Of a stretch of DNA of 64,000 nt, positions 13,701-29,700 are shown piece after piece (positions within the stretch are counted from its first letter, which is position 1; every line of letters begins with the position of its first letter). The notes beneath the pieces were generated by a model. It had not been told where the DNA came from and ran no database searches. It saw only the letters and a program-made list of their open reading frames with translations. A program made the position numbers and the translations under genes. Location of the stretch: the NCBI GenBank assembly GCA_028023455.1, contig JAQFVV010012418.1:5389244-5453243 (forward strand), in the 5' to 3' direction. The stretch is from Epiperipatus broadwayi. Lineage: Eukaryota; Onychophora; Udeonychophora; Euonychophora; Peripatidae.

Positions 13701-16700
13701 TGAAAATTTGATCAAAGTAAAAAAATGCCAGAAATTATTTTGAACTTTTTTATTAAAATCTTTTTGCTAATTTTTATTATCTTGTTACGAAGATGTGTTC
13801 ATTTTAACTTGATAATTTCATAAAATTCATGAATTAAATATCTTCTATTTGAAATTCCTAAATGAATATTGAGAAATTTTAAGAGAAGCATATATCTATA
13901 TATGTGATTATTTGATTAATAAACAGAATGCATTCTAAACATATTATGGCTGTTTTTGCTTTGAATTATCTTGTAAAGGAAGCAACTTCTATGGAGATAA
14001 TTCAAATGATATTGCAGTTATTTATTTGTATAAATAATTTTTGTATATACACTGCTTTCCAAAATCACCAATACAAATTGGCTCTACCCTCTGCTTCTAG
14101 ATTTTCCTACACATTTTGTATTTATAGATTTCAATTCTCATAATAGTTTATGGGATTATATAAATGAGGATCAAGCAAGTTGTCAACTTATAGAATGAAT
14201 TGGATGTAAACAATATGCATTTTATGATGTTAAACAAGGAGGAATATTCCACTCAGGGAGATGAGGAGCAAAAACATTTCTTGATTTATGTTTTATTTTA
14301 GCAAAAAATGATTAATCTTTATCTGAACTACTGATATTAGATCATTTTACCCATAGCCAAATAAACTTAGTCTAATCACTCTTGGAATTCTCACCCCTGT
14401 AATTGAAAGCTATCTTGTTCTAATATAGAATTTGAGAAAAGCTAATTGGAGTCAATATACTAGTTATTTCCAATTCCTTTTTGCTATGATAGGTTTAACA
14501 AACTCTTAATAACAATTACCAAAGAGTCCATTCCTCATGGATATCATAAGTAATTCTTTCCAAGTTAGATTAAAACTAGCACTGTTCTTTATAGCCAGTT
14601 TTTATCTATTAAAGGTCCAAAAATTACTGACAAATTTATAAAATCACTTATTGATGCCAGAAAAGAAAAGTGGGGAGAAACTTTGGGGAAACAAAATTTT
14701 ATAAGATTTAATTGTAAGGCATAGGCACTATTACAAAACCTTGGTTGCTGTAAAAGTACTTCTAAAAGAACCATTATTGTTATTGCTAATCAGGTTGTCA
14801 ATCTTATATACCATACTTTTAAATCTAAGATTGATAGATTGAGAAAAACCATCATCAGAGCACATTTGCAGGCATCTTTTTCACAATATTTAATCTAATA
14901 AAACATGTGTACGTTAGTGAAATTGAACTTGCTTTTGGTTGTCATAAATCCGAAAAACCTCAGGAACTGATAACATACTTCCAGAATTTCTAAAAAAATT
15001 TAGGATCTATAACCAAAGTATGGTTGGCATAATTATTCAGTAACAATTATTGTCCAATATTATTATATGTTTCCTATAAGCTTTTTGTGAATCATTGACA
15101 ATAATTTTACCAATAGTTAATTAAGAGTCAGTTTTCTATAGAGCAGACTGGTTCTAGGCTAGAAAGAAACTATTGCGAACAAGTTCTACCTTTAACAACT
15201 TATCTAGAAAAAAACATTCAAAATAAATTAAAAACTTGTTTCTGTTTGGAAAAATAGTCTGTCTTATAAAAAAATTTAAAATTATTAAATGTAGGAAAAC
15301 CATTAATTTACTTGACAAAATGTTTTTCAGTAGAAAAATTCTAGTGATATTAATTAAATGATCAATAACAGTAGATGTAAAATTTTACAGAACAGATCAC
15401 TGTCACAGGCTTCAGTTTTCTTATTTACTTTATTTAATATATCTAGTGATCTTCCAGATGCAGAAATCAGGAATGTCATTTATGTTGAAGATATATCTTT
15501 GATTTCTCAAAATATATCCTTTCCTGAAGTAGAATAGTCTTTCAATAAGAATCTGAAAAAATTGGAAATGTGTTTCAAAGATTGGGATCTAATTTCTAAT
15601 CCAATAAAGATAGTTTATTCAATTTTTTTTCTAAACAATAGTGAATCATTTCATAATCTGAATATAATATTTTTCAATAGTAATCTAAAATATGATCCTA
15701 CTCTATGTTATATAACAGTTATCTTGGATCATAGCCTAACTTATTTTCCTCATTTATCTAGGGTTAGATTAAAAATATTTTGTAGGAATAACCTTGAAAA
15801 ACTGGCTGGCACTATTTGGATTGTGCTGCAAATACTTTACAGATAACTTTTTTAACATGCACACCTGTTTGGAAAAAAAGTTCTCACAATAAAATTCTAG
15901 ATATTAAATTAAATATTACCATGAGAAATATTATTGGCATACTTAAGTCTACTTCTTTGCAGTAGACTCTTATTTTTTTATATATTTCTTCATCAGATAT
16001 CAGAAGAGAAATTGTCTCACAGAAAATATATAAAAAATTTAATTCAATATAAATAATACATACAAGCAGATCAGATTTGACAATAATACAAGATATAGTT
16101 TTCCTATTTAAGATTCGATTCAAATCAAAATTCTATTTAGATGTTCAATCAAGGATCTATAATTGAAGAATTGTGGTATAAAAAATGGAATTCTTATAAT
16201 ATTCTAGACAATTTTTTTTTCCAGATCCAACAATAAAGCCAATTGGATTTGATATTACCAGATGCAACTAGAATCTCATCAACAGATTCAGGACAACCTA
16301 TTATTTTTGTGCTCATTTGCTTCATAAATGGAAATTATTAGCCATGATCTTTGTAAATGTAGGAAAATACAAACTATGGACCACATCATTAATGATTGTC
16401 AATTTGTAGGTTTAATGGCAGAATTGAAAGACTTAATAAAGCCACTAATAAATCTATCTTTTATTTGGAATCTCTATAGATTTCTATATTATATCTTGTT
16501 CATAGTTAAGCTATCTAAACTGATCTTGTATGTAGTTTAAATTGTCTTATCTAGATTTACCAAATATATAGAAAAAATGTTGATGTGATCTATTTTTTTT
16601 GCTTTGTTGTTTGAATTTGACCAAAATCTTTTCTTTTAAAATATATGTTTTAATCATATAAGATAATTTTATAGAAACAAATTAAAATATAGTTGACATT

Positions 16701-17697
16701 TCAGAAAGCAAGTTATGATTGCACTTCAATTATATTAAAATTTTTTTTATATAAGACTTATTTGATTTAAGTTATATACTTTGATGGAACAGTTTTCAGT
16801 CGCACTCAAGCAACACAGTAAAGAAATGGTGCAGATCTATAGTTTTGTTGAGTATTTGGTAAGTCTAAGCTAGACAGTTTTAAATTGCAGACATGGAATT
16901 TTTCGTCAAATAATCATAAGTAGTTATTATTTATCTGTGTAAATATTTGAATAAATTTATTTAAAGTTAAGCACTAATGTAGAAGCAAATATGTAACTAA
17001 AATACATATACAAACAATTTGTAATTGCTTATTTTTCTGCAGTTATTTATTGACAATAATTTTATTAGATCAGATGTTATTATGTCTATTTAAAGTTAGA
17101 TATAGATTTTAAATTTAATGAAGTTTAAATATATTTATAAATCTTTTTTATAATACTGCTGGTCTTCATCTTTTTATTCTTTCATTTCTTTTGCCTCATG
17201 CATAATATCTTATGTTTCATGAAATTACAAGTAATACTTACTCTTAGATTTTAGAATATGATTGCAGACATGGGAAAAAGATCATGCTAATAGCATTTAA
17301 GATGATTGCTAAAAAATATACAATTATAAATTTATGTAATATGTATTGGAAAATGCAAAACAAGTATATGGTATTTTAAGAACTATGAAAAGTTTGGATT
17401 AAACTGACGAGCCTTTAACATTATCTTTGACATATAAAAATATATATTACTTGTAATTTCTAAAAGTATACATATCTTAGATAGAATTTTAATTATAAAC
17501 ACTCTTATTAGACATTTATTATAAATGTGTAAGTCTTATTTTATCTTGATGAATACTATGCTGAATCGAATTAATAAGTGATTTGCTAATTATTTATTTG
17601 GTCAGTAGATTGCAATGCATTTAAGATTGATAGACTCTCAAGATTTTATACAGTTAGTTAATTGCAGAATTTTTATACTACTCACATAAAATGTGAT

Positions 17698-17790
<93 letters not shown>

Positions 17791-20700
17791 CAGATACCAT
17801 CAGTGAGTGCTTAAATTTCTTATGAATTCATGAGGACTAAATCTTTCAAGTATTTTTTTTTTTTAGTGAGATGAATAAACTTCTGCATTTCTATATTGCG
17901 ATGGTTAATTTAATAAATCAAACTTAAATTGCATTTAGTGTGAAGATTTTGCATCCAGTATGTTTGGAAGTTGTTTTTCCATAATGATTTCAAAATGTAT
18001 GTTTAGATATTCACGTCGTAAATGCTTTTGTGAAATTCCTTTATGTGTTCCCACTACATTATTGTTTGAATAAACTTCACTATTGTTTATTGATGAAAAT
18101 TGTCAATTTTGTAAGAAAGAAGTAGAAATATTTATTCTTGCAATTTTTTTTAATCTTATAAAAAATTACTGCCTGTTGTAAAGTGACGATATTTATTTCA
18201 AATGATAGTATTTTAATGAAGTAACAGGTATAAAATTTGATTTAATTATATCTTTTTTTACATTGGTTCTCATGATATAAAAATAGCAACAATAAGAATG
18301 TCATTGGTATACTATGGAATTCTTGTTACACTGACTTTAAATTTTTGTCTTTGCTTTTGGTAAAAAAAAGAATATTACTCCTTTTTGCATATATAATGAA
18401 AATTATAACAGAATTCATGTGAGTTTACTTATTTTAGTATTGCTATATATATGGTGACATTTGTGTAGAAATCAAGAATTATTGATTCTTCCTATTTATT
18501 CAGGAGTTGTATGGATTTTTTTTGTCATGTATGTCCTAATATTCATAGAAATTTTAATTTTAGTGACAATTTTAAGTTTTAAGCATTAGACTGTATGTAT
18601 GAGGACATGATTTATGTTTATTTTTTTATATGTAGAGTAGTCAAGTTATGATAAAACAAGCAAAATTATTTTGTTTTATATAATATTATCAAAGCAGTTT
18701 TATATTTTTATTTAAAAGAATGCAAAGTTTATTATCTACCTATAATTTAAATGCTTTCTACTTATGATAATAATAATAAAATGAATAATCATATGGTCAG
18801 CTGTTTTGTAGGTCATATTATGTTTGAGCACTGAAATAGAAATTTGAGCATAATTTAATTAATCAAATTGATTTCTTTAATTTTATATAACTAGAAATTG
18901 ATTTAATCTTTAGCTTTTTTATCTATCATTCTATTCTACTATTGATCTACCTATATTATGAACCATAAATGGTAACAAAATGAATCAGTAAGCAAAAATA
19001 TCAATAGTCATTTTAAATAGATTAATCTGGATTTTATTAATCTTTCAAATAGTATTTCATTTCTTGCTAGTGATGTAAATAAAAAATAGTGATGGACATT
19101 TATAGTTTGTTTTTATATTTGATACAAACAAGATGCAATATACGATAATGAATGAATATGAAGTTTCTAGAACTTATTATTAAAAGCTGGTACAAATATA
19201 AATTGAGGCGTAGCTATCTATAAATGAGCTTGGAATGAAAATTTATATTGTGTGATCAAGACAGAGTTGAGCATTGCATAATTTTTGAACAAAGTAAGGG
19301 AATATTTATGAATATTTTATTAATATAATGCATTATATCAGTGACTGCATAATATAGAATGTTTTCAGTATTTGAATAGCATCCAGAAAAATATTAAGCC
19401 AGTCCTTACTGAAAAAAACTCAAGGTCTCTGAAAGATATTGGTGACAAATGTCGATTTTTCAATCATTGTTTAAGAATGGTCAACAGAAGTTCAGTAATT
19501 TTATGATTATGGAGCATGTGAGAAATGTTTTAATCATTTTCATGTTTCTTCAGTCAGTATTCTACTACATGGGTTTTATAAATTAAACAATTATCATCTT
19601 GAATGATATTTTTGTCTAAATTTGTTTTACAAAATGTTCAAATAATGCTGCACTTATGATATGCCCTAATTATGATTATTAAAATTGATAAACTTATTTA
19701 GATTACAAAATTATAACTATCTTCAGAAATATCTACAACTTTATTAAATATCTTTATCAGTTAACAACTCTGCTTCTTAAATAACAATAGCAGGTATACC
19801 ATTTGCATTATTAATTACATTTACTATAGAAAATTTGACTGATACTATCTCAGTCCTTTTTGATCTTTTAAATTTTTCCAAAAGCTTCTGTTATGTAATG
19901 GTATTCTTTGCTATTCATAGAACCTTTTTTAAATTACACTTCACAATTAAAATTTTTTTGTCAACTCTGTATAAAAATAGATAGGAATAAGAAAATAAAT
20001 TGCTTTTGTTGATGATGTAATGATCATTTACAAAAGTTTACGTTACTATAACCCAGATTTTGAAAAACTAAATATGTCCTTGATTTTTTTGTTAGAGTCT
20101 GCAATAAAGCAGATGCACTTAGGAAGACTCTTTTTAAAGATAAATTGTATTTCAGAATTTAGAAAGTATTATTTTTTTTAATAAAAAAAATTATACTCAT
20201 CCAGATCATACTGCCACAGATTTTTTAAACAAAAAAAGTTCTTTTAATTAGTTCAATGACTAACTATTATTTTATTTCTAAGAACACTTACAGAATATAG
20301 TGAATTAAATCTCATGGATTCTTCATTGCATAATAGTTTTACTTCTTCATTGCATAATAGTTTTACTAAAATTAAAATTTTCTATTAATGGGATTGAATA
20401 TTGAATGTAAGCCTAAACCATTTTTCATAATAAAATGAACAAAAGAATATCAAGATTGAAATGATTCTAATTTATATTTCTAACTTATATTTCATTGAAA
20501 AGTCTGGAAAAAATTTTAAAATATGATCTTCATGTCAATGAGCAGATCTTAATATAAATAAAATCTTAAATTTTGTTGAAAATCTTATATATGAAAAGAA
20601 AATTGTTAAATATTATTTCAAATATTAATTTATGCCCTCATAATATATTCAATCAACAAATTTTATTTTTTTGCTCTTTGTATAGCGCATCTAAAATCTA

Positions 20701-23700
20701 TTGGTTATATTTGAGTGAAAACATCTTAACTTAAAGAAATGTATATGGGAAATTCTTTAGATAAGTTTACTTCTATAATGTCCATAGTCTTTATACTAAC
20801 AGACAAAAAGAAGATTCAAGCTATATAATTTTTCTTTGGTATGTATTTTACAGATATATTAATGACTCCAATCATATGAATCTTCTCTTCCTGCAATTTA
20901 TTCTGTTTAATATAACGATAAAAGAAACAGTCTGAAACTTAATTGCAATCACATAACCCAAGAATAAGGAAACATTAGTAAAAAAAAATAAAAGTCATTT
21001 TGTAAACACCAAGAACTGAGTCCGTTTATGAACCAATATAAGAATGATTTTAAATTCATGGTGCAACACAATGCCATGAATTCTCCAGCACCTTTAATTA
21101 ATGCTCTATCAAAGACAGCATTAGTTTATGCCAACAAACTCTTTTTGATAGCTTGAAAATTCATTGAAAAGATTTAATCATACATCTCACAGTCATAAAT
21201 AGAAGACCATACAGTAATTCACTATGATTATCCATAATAAATGCAATTAATGAATAGAGTGGTTCATATTCCTAATAACTTCATTGGTCTGATCTTATAT
21301 TGTGATTGTGCACCAGAAATTATCATAAAAATTGATTATAAAGGAAATTTAAGAGGAATTCTAATCACTGTATCTTTTATAGTTGAAAGATAATCTTTTT
21401 ATTAAAACAGTAGTAATGTTTTTGCTTTTTTTTTTATTCTTTTGATTTGTCTATATATATATTAATTCTAATATTTTCACAAATAAATGAATTCATAATA
21501 TTATTTCTGGGAGGTTCCATGTAATAAAAATATATAATACCTAAATAGCTGATGTTTCAGTACAATAACAAGTACTTTCCTCAGAGCTTCTTTTTCAAAT
21601 CATAAGAATATGTGTGGTGAGATTTAAAATCGTTAATTTTTTACTTTGTTATTTTCTCCTCATTCTTAAATTCTATTGGTTGAGATATTTTAAAAAATAT
21701 TTTATCATTCAATAGCTTTTCCCAAATATTGTTAATTTTCTTTTATTTCCACTTTTCATTTATGTTCTTAGGCCTTTTAAAAATCTCTATAGCTTCTCTT
21801 AGCAATCTCTGGTCATACTGTTGTTAAATTTTTGCCAGAATAGGTGTTTTATTAAAATTGATATCATAATTTGTTAATTTAATGTGTGAATAAATTGCTG
21901 ATGAATTAGATTTTTCTCTAACTGCCAAAATGTGTTCTTCCTTTTTATGATTATTCTTCGATTGGTCTATCCAATGTGTGAATATAAATAAACTCAACAT
22001 GGAATTTCATATCCACAATGAGATTCCAAAGAAATATATATAGAAAGCAAACACATACTGGGTGATATCTACATTTTTCTTCTCATCACCATCCAGCATA
22101 ATTATTTCCAGTGGCAAAGACATTATTAGATAGAACTAAGAGACCTTCTGATGACTGCCATTTTCACCAAAATATCTATGCTATTAAAAAAATGCTTCTT
22201 CATAATGGTTTTGATCACAGAATTTATTAATTAGGGCTTTTTTATTAATAAGAAAAAAGATTTTGATACTTCAATAATTAAAACTGTTCTGCCTTGTATA
22301 AAGAGAGCAACTGATAAAATAGATAATGTTTTAAAGAAAAATAATATCCACACAATTTATACTATATTCAAAAAAAATTAATGAATTATTTCTACATCCT
22401 AAAGATAAAATTGTTTTGGAATCTCATGATGTATATAAAATTCCACATGGAGTATGTTTAGATTTATATATTGGACAGACCAATCGTAGAATAAATATAA
22501 GAAAGGAAGAACACATTTTGCCAGTTAGAGAAAAATCTAATTCATTAGCCATTTATTCACATATTAAATTAACAAATCATGACATCAATTTTAATAAAAC
22601 ACATATTCTGGCAAAAATTAAACAATATGACCAGAGACTGATAAGCGAAGCTATGGAGATTTTTAAAAGACCTAAGAGCATAAATGAAAAGTGTGAATTA
22701 AAGAAAATTGACAATATTTGGAAAGAGCTATTGGAGGATAAAATATTTTTTAAAATTTCTCAACCAATAGAATTTAAAAATGAGGAGAAAATAACAAAAG
22801 AAAAAAATAATGACTTAATCTCACCATACACATTCTTATGATTTGAGAAAGAAGCTCTAAGGAAAGTACATGTTATTGTACTGAAACATCAGATATTTAG
22901 CTATTATATACTTTTATTACACAGAAGCTCCTGGAAATAATAATATCAATATATATATATGCCTTGTCACTTCTAAGAATTTTTTTTCTCCCTAGATTAG
23001 AGTCACAATTTCTCAATGGAAAGAATTAATGGAACTTATAGAATTTGTAATCCAAGAGAATCATCATGATGTCCAGTACATTTTCCGAAAACTTCAAGCT
23101 ATTAACGCATTTCATTTTGTTGCAACAGCTATATCAGTACGTAAAGATATAACTAGAAAATGTTATCTTAAAATATTTGTATAAATTAACTGTTCATTTT
23201 TTGTTTCTAGATGGGACCTGATTTACGAGATGCACCTAGCGATGATTCTATGTTTTTAAAATTTCGAGAGCAAAAGTCTTCTCTTGTGGATCTAATAGAC
23301 AAAGATGGTCTGGAAGTAAGTTGTTTTGTTTTTAATAATTATAAGAACTTTAATTAATTATTTAATTTGGCTTTTTTTTTTTTTAATTTTTTTTACAGCA
23401 ATTAACTGCAATCCATCAGCATTATTATAAAATGAAATGTGAATTGGCTGGAGAAGAAGCAGAGCAACCTGAAAAATCTCTTAATGTAATTCATGAATGT
23501 TTAAGCTCTTATTTAGTGAAGTAAGTAATTTCTTTTTTTTTTTTTTTGTAAGATTTTTATATCTTCTTAGTTTATGAATGACTGGCACTTACAAAAGACT
23601 ATATCTTTAACTCTTTATTTATCAAATTAAGGAAATCAGCTATGATCATCTTAATAGTTATTATCCTCTAGATTGATTCTCAAGCTGCATATAATCATAT

Positions 23701-26700
23701 CATTATTTAAAGTAATTATAGATCATTTGCAGTGTGATTTTTAAAAAGCTTTTTCTGATTTTGTAAAATCATTTTTGTCATTCAAAAACATATTTACAAC
23801 AAGGCAATTTTTTATCAAATGTTTCAGACAATAACTGAAATGCTTTTGGCAGATTTTTTTCCAATTTAACAAAAAACTTGATACTAACTTATTGTTCACT
23901 TTTGCATTCTAACTTTTTTGTGATGAGGATAAGTAAACTCATCCACTTGTACTGAATAAAGCGATCAATCTGTGCCTTGTCATTGTATGATATATTAGAT
24001 CACATTTAGTATTAGTTTCTTTGTTCCTCTTTTTCTACTCTTGACTTCTGCTTTAATGGCATAATTTTTTATATCATAATAAGACATCTGTAAATACGAT
24101 TATTAATATATTGTAAAATCACTATTTGCACCAAGAACTTCTTGAATTTTCTATAAAATAAAAAAATATGGCATTAGAATATTAGATCATTTCTTAGAAA
24201 AAAGAATTTAAATTTCTCAGAAATGTTAACAGAATATATCTCAGTCTTTCACTCATTGTTCAAATCTACTCCACAGAGGCTCAATAATATAGAAATCTTA
24301 ATTGAGAAGTAGATTGAAGATATATATAAGATCATCATCATATTCTTCAAACCAATATTTGATTGAATTAGATCTTTATTATTTTGGAAGATGACACTAT
24401 TCTGCGAAAATTAATGTTTGCAACATTGCTAACCTTAATCTGTCAAAATATTCTTATAATCTTCTGCTATTATATATCCTTGCAAAATAATAATTTAATA
24501 AGAAAATACCATAATATGGCTGTCAAAATCATGACAGTTTTATCACCAATTTTTATAATTGGAAGAAGACATCTGATTAATAGAAGTCTTTATTGATTGC
24601 CAGATATAGTTCTTTTAGTGATTGGGAAAAGTGTAAACAATGATTGAACCAATTATTTGGTTCTATTTTTAATTATTTATTGATCAATGGTTTTGAAGTA
24701 GTAGCACGATCATTTACATTCATGTATGTCATCTCTATCCTGGATTATAAGGCTATTCTTATAATTCTTATAATAATATCTTTTTTTTTATTTAAAGATA
24801 AAAAAAATTGTAAATTTATAAATTATCGATAACTATTGTTTTTCTTCAATAACATAATCAATCATAAAGTATATGACTTAAACCGTTTATAATCTCCTCT
24901 ATAAAAATAAATATTATATAATTAAATATATAAGTTAATGTTAAAAGAAAATTTATATTTTCCTTTTCATATTTGTCATAATTGTTGTGATGTATATATT
25001 ACTTTGTTTTGTATAATCTATTGGATTTTTGTTTTGTTCATTTTATTCAAGTCAGTGAATACGTGAAATATTATTTCTACTTTTTTGATGACATAAAATT
25101 AAATTTAACATTTCAAGTATAATTGCTTTTATTTTCATGCATTCTACTGTTCAAAATATATCACACTCCCTTCTTTCTTTTTTGATACTATTGTTTCTTC
25201 CACTTTGGCAGAATAAAATGCAGAAAAATTCTTTTGAGAATATAAAATGGTTCCGACAATGCAATTTTTTTTCCATGAAAACCTTCTTACTTATTGTAAA
25301 TAGATTTACTTCTTAAATAAATAATTTAGTATATATTAACTTTTGTTTAAACAAACAATATAGAGAATTGTTAATAATTTTTTTAAACTTTTTAATTTCC
25401 ACATAAAGAAACTTTATTATTTTTTTAAGATAGATATCCAGCCATTGGCGCAAATTTAAATTGTGTTAATATTTTTTTTTTCTTTTATTCTTGCTGAAGC
25501 TATTGAATAAATTTGTTTTATTATATGAAAATGCTAATGTCTAAAGAACATTAATGAAATAATGTTTAGTTTTCTTTTTTTTTTTTCTAAAATGTAAATT
25601 AACATTAATAAAATGATGACAATTAAAATGGATTTCTATAACATGTACATACTTATCATTTATGTATATAAATATATTATTATATTAATAATTAATTTTA
25701 TTTTTAATAGATCTGTTGAAAGTTTAGAAAAAAAAAAAACTGCCAAGGTAAGCCTAGAAAATTTAATGGGTATGTATTTATTGTTAATGTATTATTTTAT
25801 TTTGATCTTGTATTCAAATTTTATCATAATATTAATGGAAAAAAATTAAAATTAATGTATGTATTTGTTATGTTTCGTCTGAATTGCAGACTCAAACTGA
25901 TAGTTATACAATTAATAAATATAATTTGACATGTAAGTTAGTCAATAATGAACTGGTCATGCCGAATTACTGGACTCACTTCCAGCTGTATAATAGCTTG
26001 TCTCATGAGTTTTAGCCGAGACTTTGTCAGCTGTAATAGACAGCTTACCTCGAATCGGCCCTAGTTTTTGCAGCTTCCAGTCCTATTGTGGATTTGCCTC
26101 ACTGTGATAGATTTATACCGTAATGACTATAAGAGAATGTTCACAGTTAGCAGTGGTTCAAATGAGAGCACATGCAGTCGTTTAGATTAGACCGACGTTC
26201 TCTGCTTGCGTCAAAAAAAAGGTTGACTATTTATTACCAGATTCCCAACCTTATTGGCAGCCATCGGATTCTGAGAGCATCACTGCCTATTAGTTAGCAG
26301 CAGTGAATGCTCAATTCAATCAGATAAGGAAGGAATCTGGGCTAGTCCATTTCTAACGGTAAGATGAGATATGACAGTATTAATGTTATGTGTGTGTATG
26401 TGTATGTCACTTGTACTTTACATGAAGAGTGACCAATTGTTATTGTTGGCTACAAAACAAGCCTGTAATTTGAGTGATTTTAATATTAGATTGGCCATTG
26501 ATTTATACAACTTCAGTGATAAATTTTAATAGTACAGTTTGTTTTTATAACTTATGAATTATCTATATAAATTAATGGGTTTATGCATGGATTTTGTACA
26601 AGGAATTTTAAAATCTTTTTTTATTTTTATTTTTTCATATTATATTATCTAGGCAGTCATATGATAATCTGTTCTTCAATTTATTTGGTTATTAGTGTAG

Positions 26701-29700
26701 AATGTATGATATATTTTATATTCAGACTCTTAGATCACTTTATAATACTTATGCAAGTCTTGGTTTAATCCAGGTTTTCAAACTTCTTTTGCTCATTATA
26801 AGTGGCCTAGTAACAAGTTTCATTAATCAGAGAGTTTTTCATATTATGGTTAATTGTTGAATTATACTTTGGTTTATGATATATAATAATAAATAGGAAT
26901 AACATTAGTCTATTCTGCATCACTATACTCCAGATCCATTTATATAAGCATAATAATCGATAGATATCAGATTGGAGTGGTTTCTAACTATTAATCTTCA
27001 TTGTTGAGATATACTGGATTACAAATATTCATCCAGAAATTATTTTTATTTAATGTTTGTCTGAATATTTGTGACATTTTACTTGTGGTTATATATTGAA
27101 CTATTTTCATTAGTTAGTTTAGTTGACGAACATTTTTAAAAAAATTCAAACTTTATTTATATCTTTTTAAATATATTTAACTTGAATAATAACTAGTGTA
27201 TTATTATTAGCAGTTAAAAGTATTTGGAATTGTATAAATAAAGTTTACATTTTTTTAAAAAAAAAAATCTTTTAAAAATATTTAATAATTCAGTTAGTTG
27301 ATGGATTTAATCTAACACATAAACTGCATTTTTACTTCTATTGTGCTATTTAGGATCCTAAGGTTTTGAGACTAAAATCTTAAATATTGTTGATTATTTA
27401 AGTATAATGTAATATAATGAAGTTATAAATTAATGCTACAGTTTATGTTTTTAAATTTTATCATCAAACATTGAATCATAGAAGATAATACTGCTAGGAT
27501 CATGACAAATTGGTTAACTTGAGTTCATACCCTCTTAGGATAGCGAAATATTCTAAATATCCAAATTTGAATAGTATAATAAAAATAAAAGTAGTTGTTG
27601 GATGAATATTTGCCATCCAGTAATTTTAGTCTGAAGATCTAGTTGACACTATAATCTGGTGATATTAATATTTATGGTTGCATAGATAGTTTAGAAGTAG
27701 AGTGATGTAGAATATAATACTGCTGTTAAAGCAGATGTCAAATGGAAGCTAGAAAAATGTTTTGTTTATTATACTGATTAATACTGCATAGATGTTATAT
27801 TGTATTAAGAAAGCTTTTGACCACCTTCAATCCTGTGTTAATAAAAATAAACTGACTGAAATTAGAATTAAAACTTAGTTTATATTTTAAATTTAAATAA
27901 TGTGTATTTTATCACATAAAATAATATAATGGTTTGTAAAATCATAATTTTGGATTAGAAGCAATACTTCATAATCTAATCTCTAACAACTTATATTTTT
28001 ACATTAATATCTCTTAAATCAATGCCAATATGATATTTCCAAGTCTTTGAAAAGTACTGTATTTAAAACAGTCAATGTCTTATTTGAATGTTTAGAAAGT
28101 AGGCAGAAATATTAATTTCATTTTAAAATAATCTATTATTTATTCATTTTAATTCTAATATTTAATATCAAATGTTGTATGTAATAAAAAAAGCCTTAAA
28201 AATTAGTTCTAACATCACTTGGCCCCTTAGGCAATTAATCATTTATGATTACGGTACTTGGAATTAACTGTTGAGTTTATATTTTTAAATATAAATAATA
28301 TCACATCAAAAGCAACAATACAGCAGTTCCTAGGATTATGATTTCAGATTAGAACCAAATTCATTCTTGTTTTCTGTTAATTTAACACATATTGTTTAAA
28401 TTTATAAATTGCAACATTAAATCATATTGTGATTACATTTTTATTATTGTGTGGTCCAAACTCTCGCAAAACTTTTTCAATATAAATATTCATGCAGGGT
28501 ATTTGTTAATAAATATTATGGTTAAATTAAGTAATGAGAGTATGCTACTTTAAAATAAAATTAATATTTCTGCATACATTTTAATTTTAAAATAAAATAT
28601 TAATTGTTTAAATAGAGTATCTTATAAATTAATATATGTTGAATATCACATCTGCACTATTATATAAGGTGATAAAAATTGATGTAGAATATAAATGAAA
28701 ATCATATAGTTTTTTTTAAAGAGATCACAATAGCCTAGTTTAACTGATAATAGATTACTTCTGATTTAGAATTGTGATCTTAGAATCTTTTTACATTATT
28801 TTTAATTTTGGAATATAAATTGTAGCATTAATTCTAATTTTAGTCTGTCATATATATTATAATTCAATATTGAGACAGATATGAATTGCTGTATATGTAA
28901 TAAATTCGAATATATTATAGCAAATCTGATGGAAATTGCTATATATACAATGTAATCTAACTAGAATTAACATGACCATTTAAATGGAAGAAAAATTGCT
29001 AATATCAGTTCTGGCAAAGTAACAATACAGAAAGTAATAAGATAGAATTGCAATTTTTTTCTAAATGAAGATATATGTAAACTACTTAATGCGGGCTCTT
29101 AAAGATTTGAACATAAGATGATATATGTAGTTGATTTCTTGAAGTTATGTAGCTTGTCTTGCAAAGGAAAAAGAATTAATTAAACTTTTTTTTTTTTTAA
29201 AAACCAGTTCACTGAATGAAAGAAAATCTCATAATATTAAATTAGCTGTAAGGTCTAATTTGGAATGTATCAAAGAAAGGCTAATGGTATTAAAAAGTAG
29301 GTTGCGCAACAATTCATGTGTCCACTTTATTACTACTTGAGCCCCAAAATTAGATTTAAAAAGTTCAGAAAAAAAAAGCTTTTATTTCATGTTGAATAGG
29401 GTTGCTATATTAATACTATTAAAAAATTAAATTATTCTTTTTAGCGATTTTAATGCATGTGCTGTTAAACTATGACTCAAAGTGATTGGAAATATAATAG
29501 TATTAACTTTATCAATTTGAATGATTCATTATTATTGAATTTTTTCACAACATATGAAATTGACTATCATGAACACATTGTTTAGATTTAAAAATTACTA
29601 CAAAGAATCATAAGATCATGCACTTGAAAAACGACAGTAGGGACCTCTACAAATCTTAACACAAAATTTATTTAAAACACTAGAGCGGCTATAACCTTAA

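Noticed and set aside
22416-22841. Possible host gene of 141 residues
   Set aside because: It has the GIY-YIG endonuclease motifs and linker of Penelope-like elements, has an inverted sister copy next to it and no upstream splice signals, so it is a transposon remnant.
24384-24832. Two hydrophobic open frames in intron 6
   Set aside because: No start context, no similarity, low-complexity AT-driven composition.
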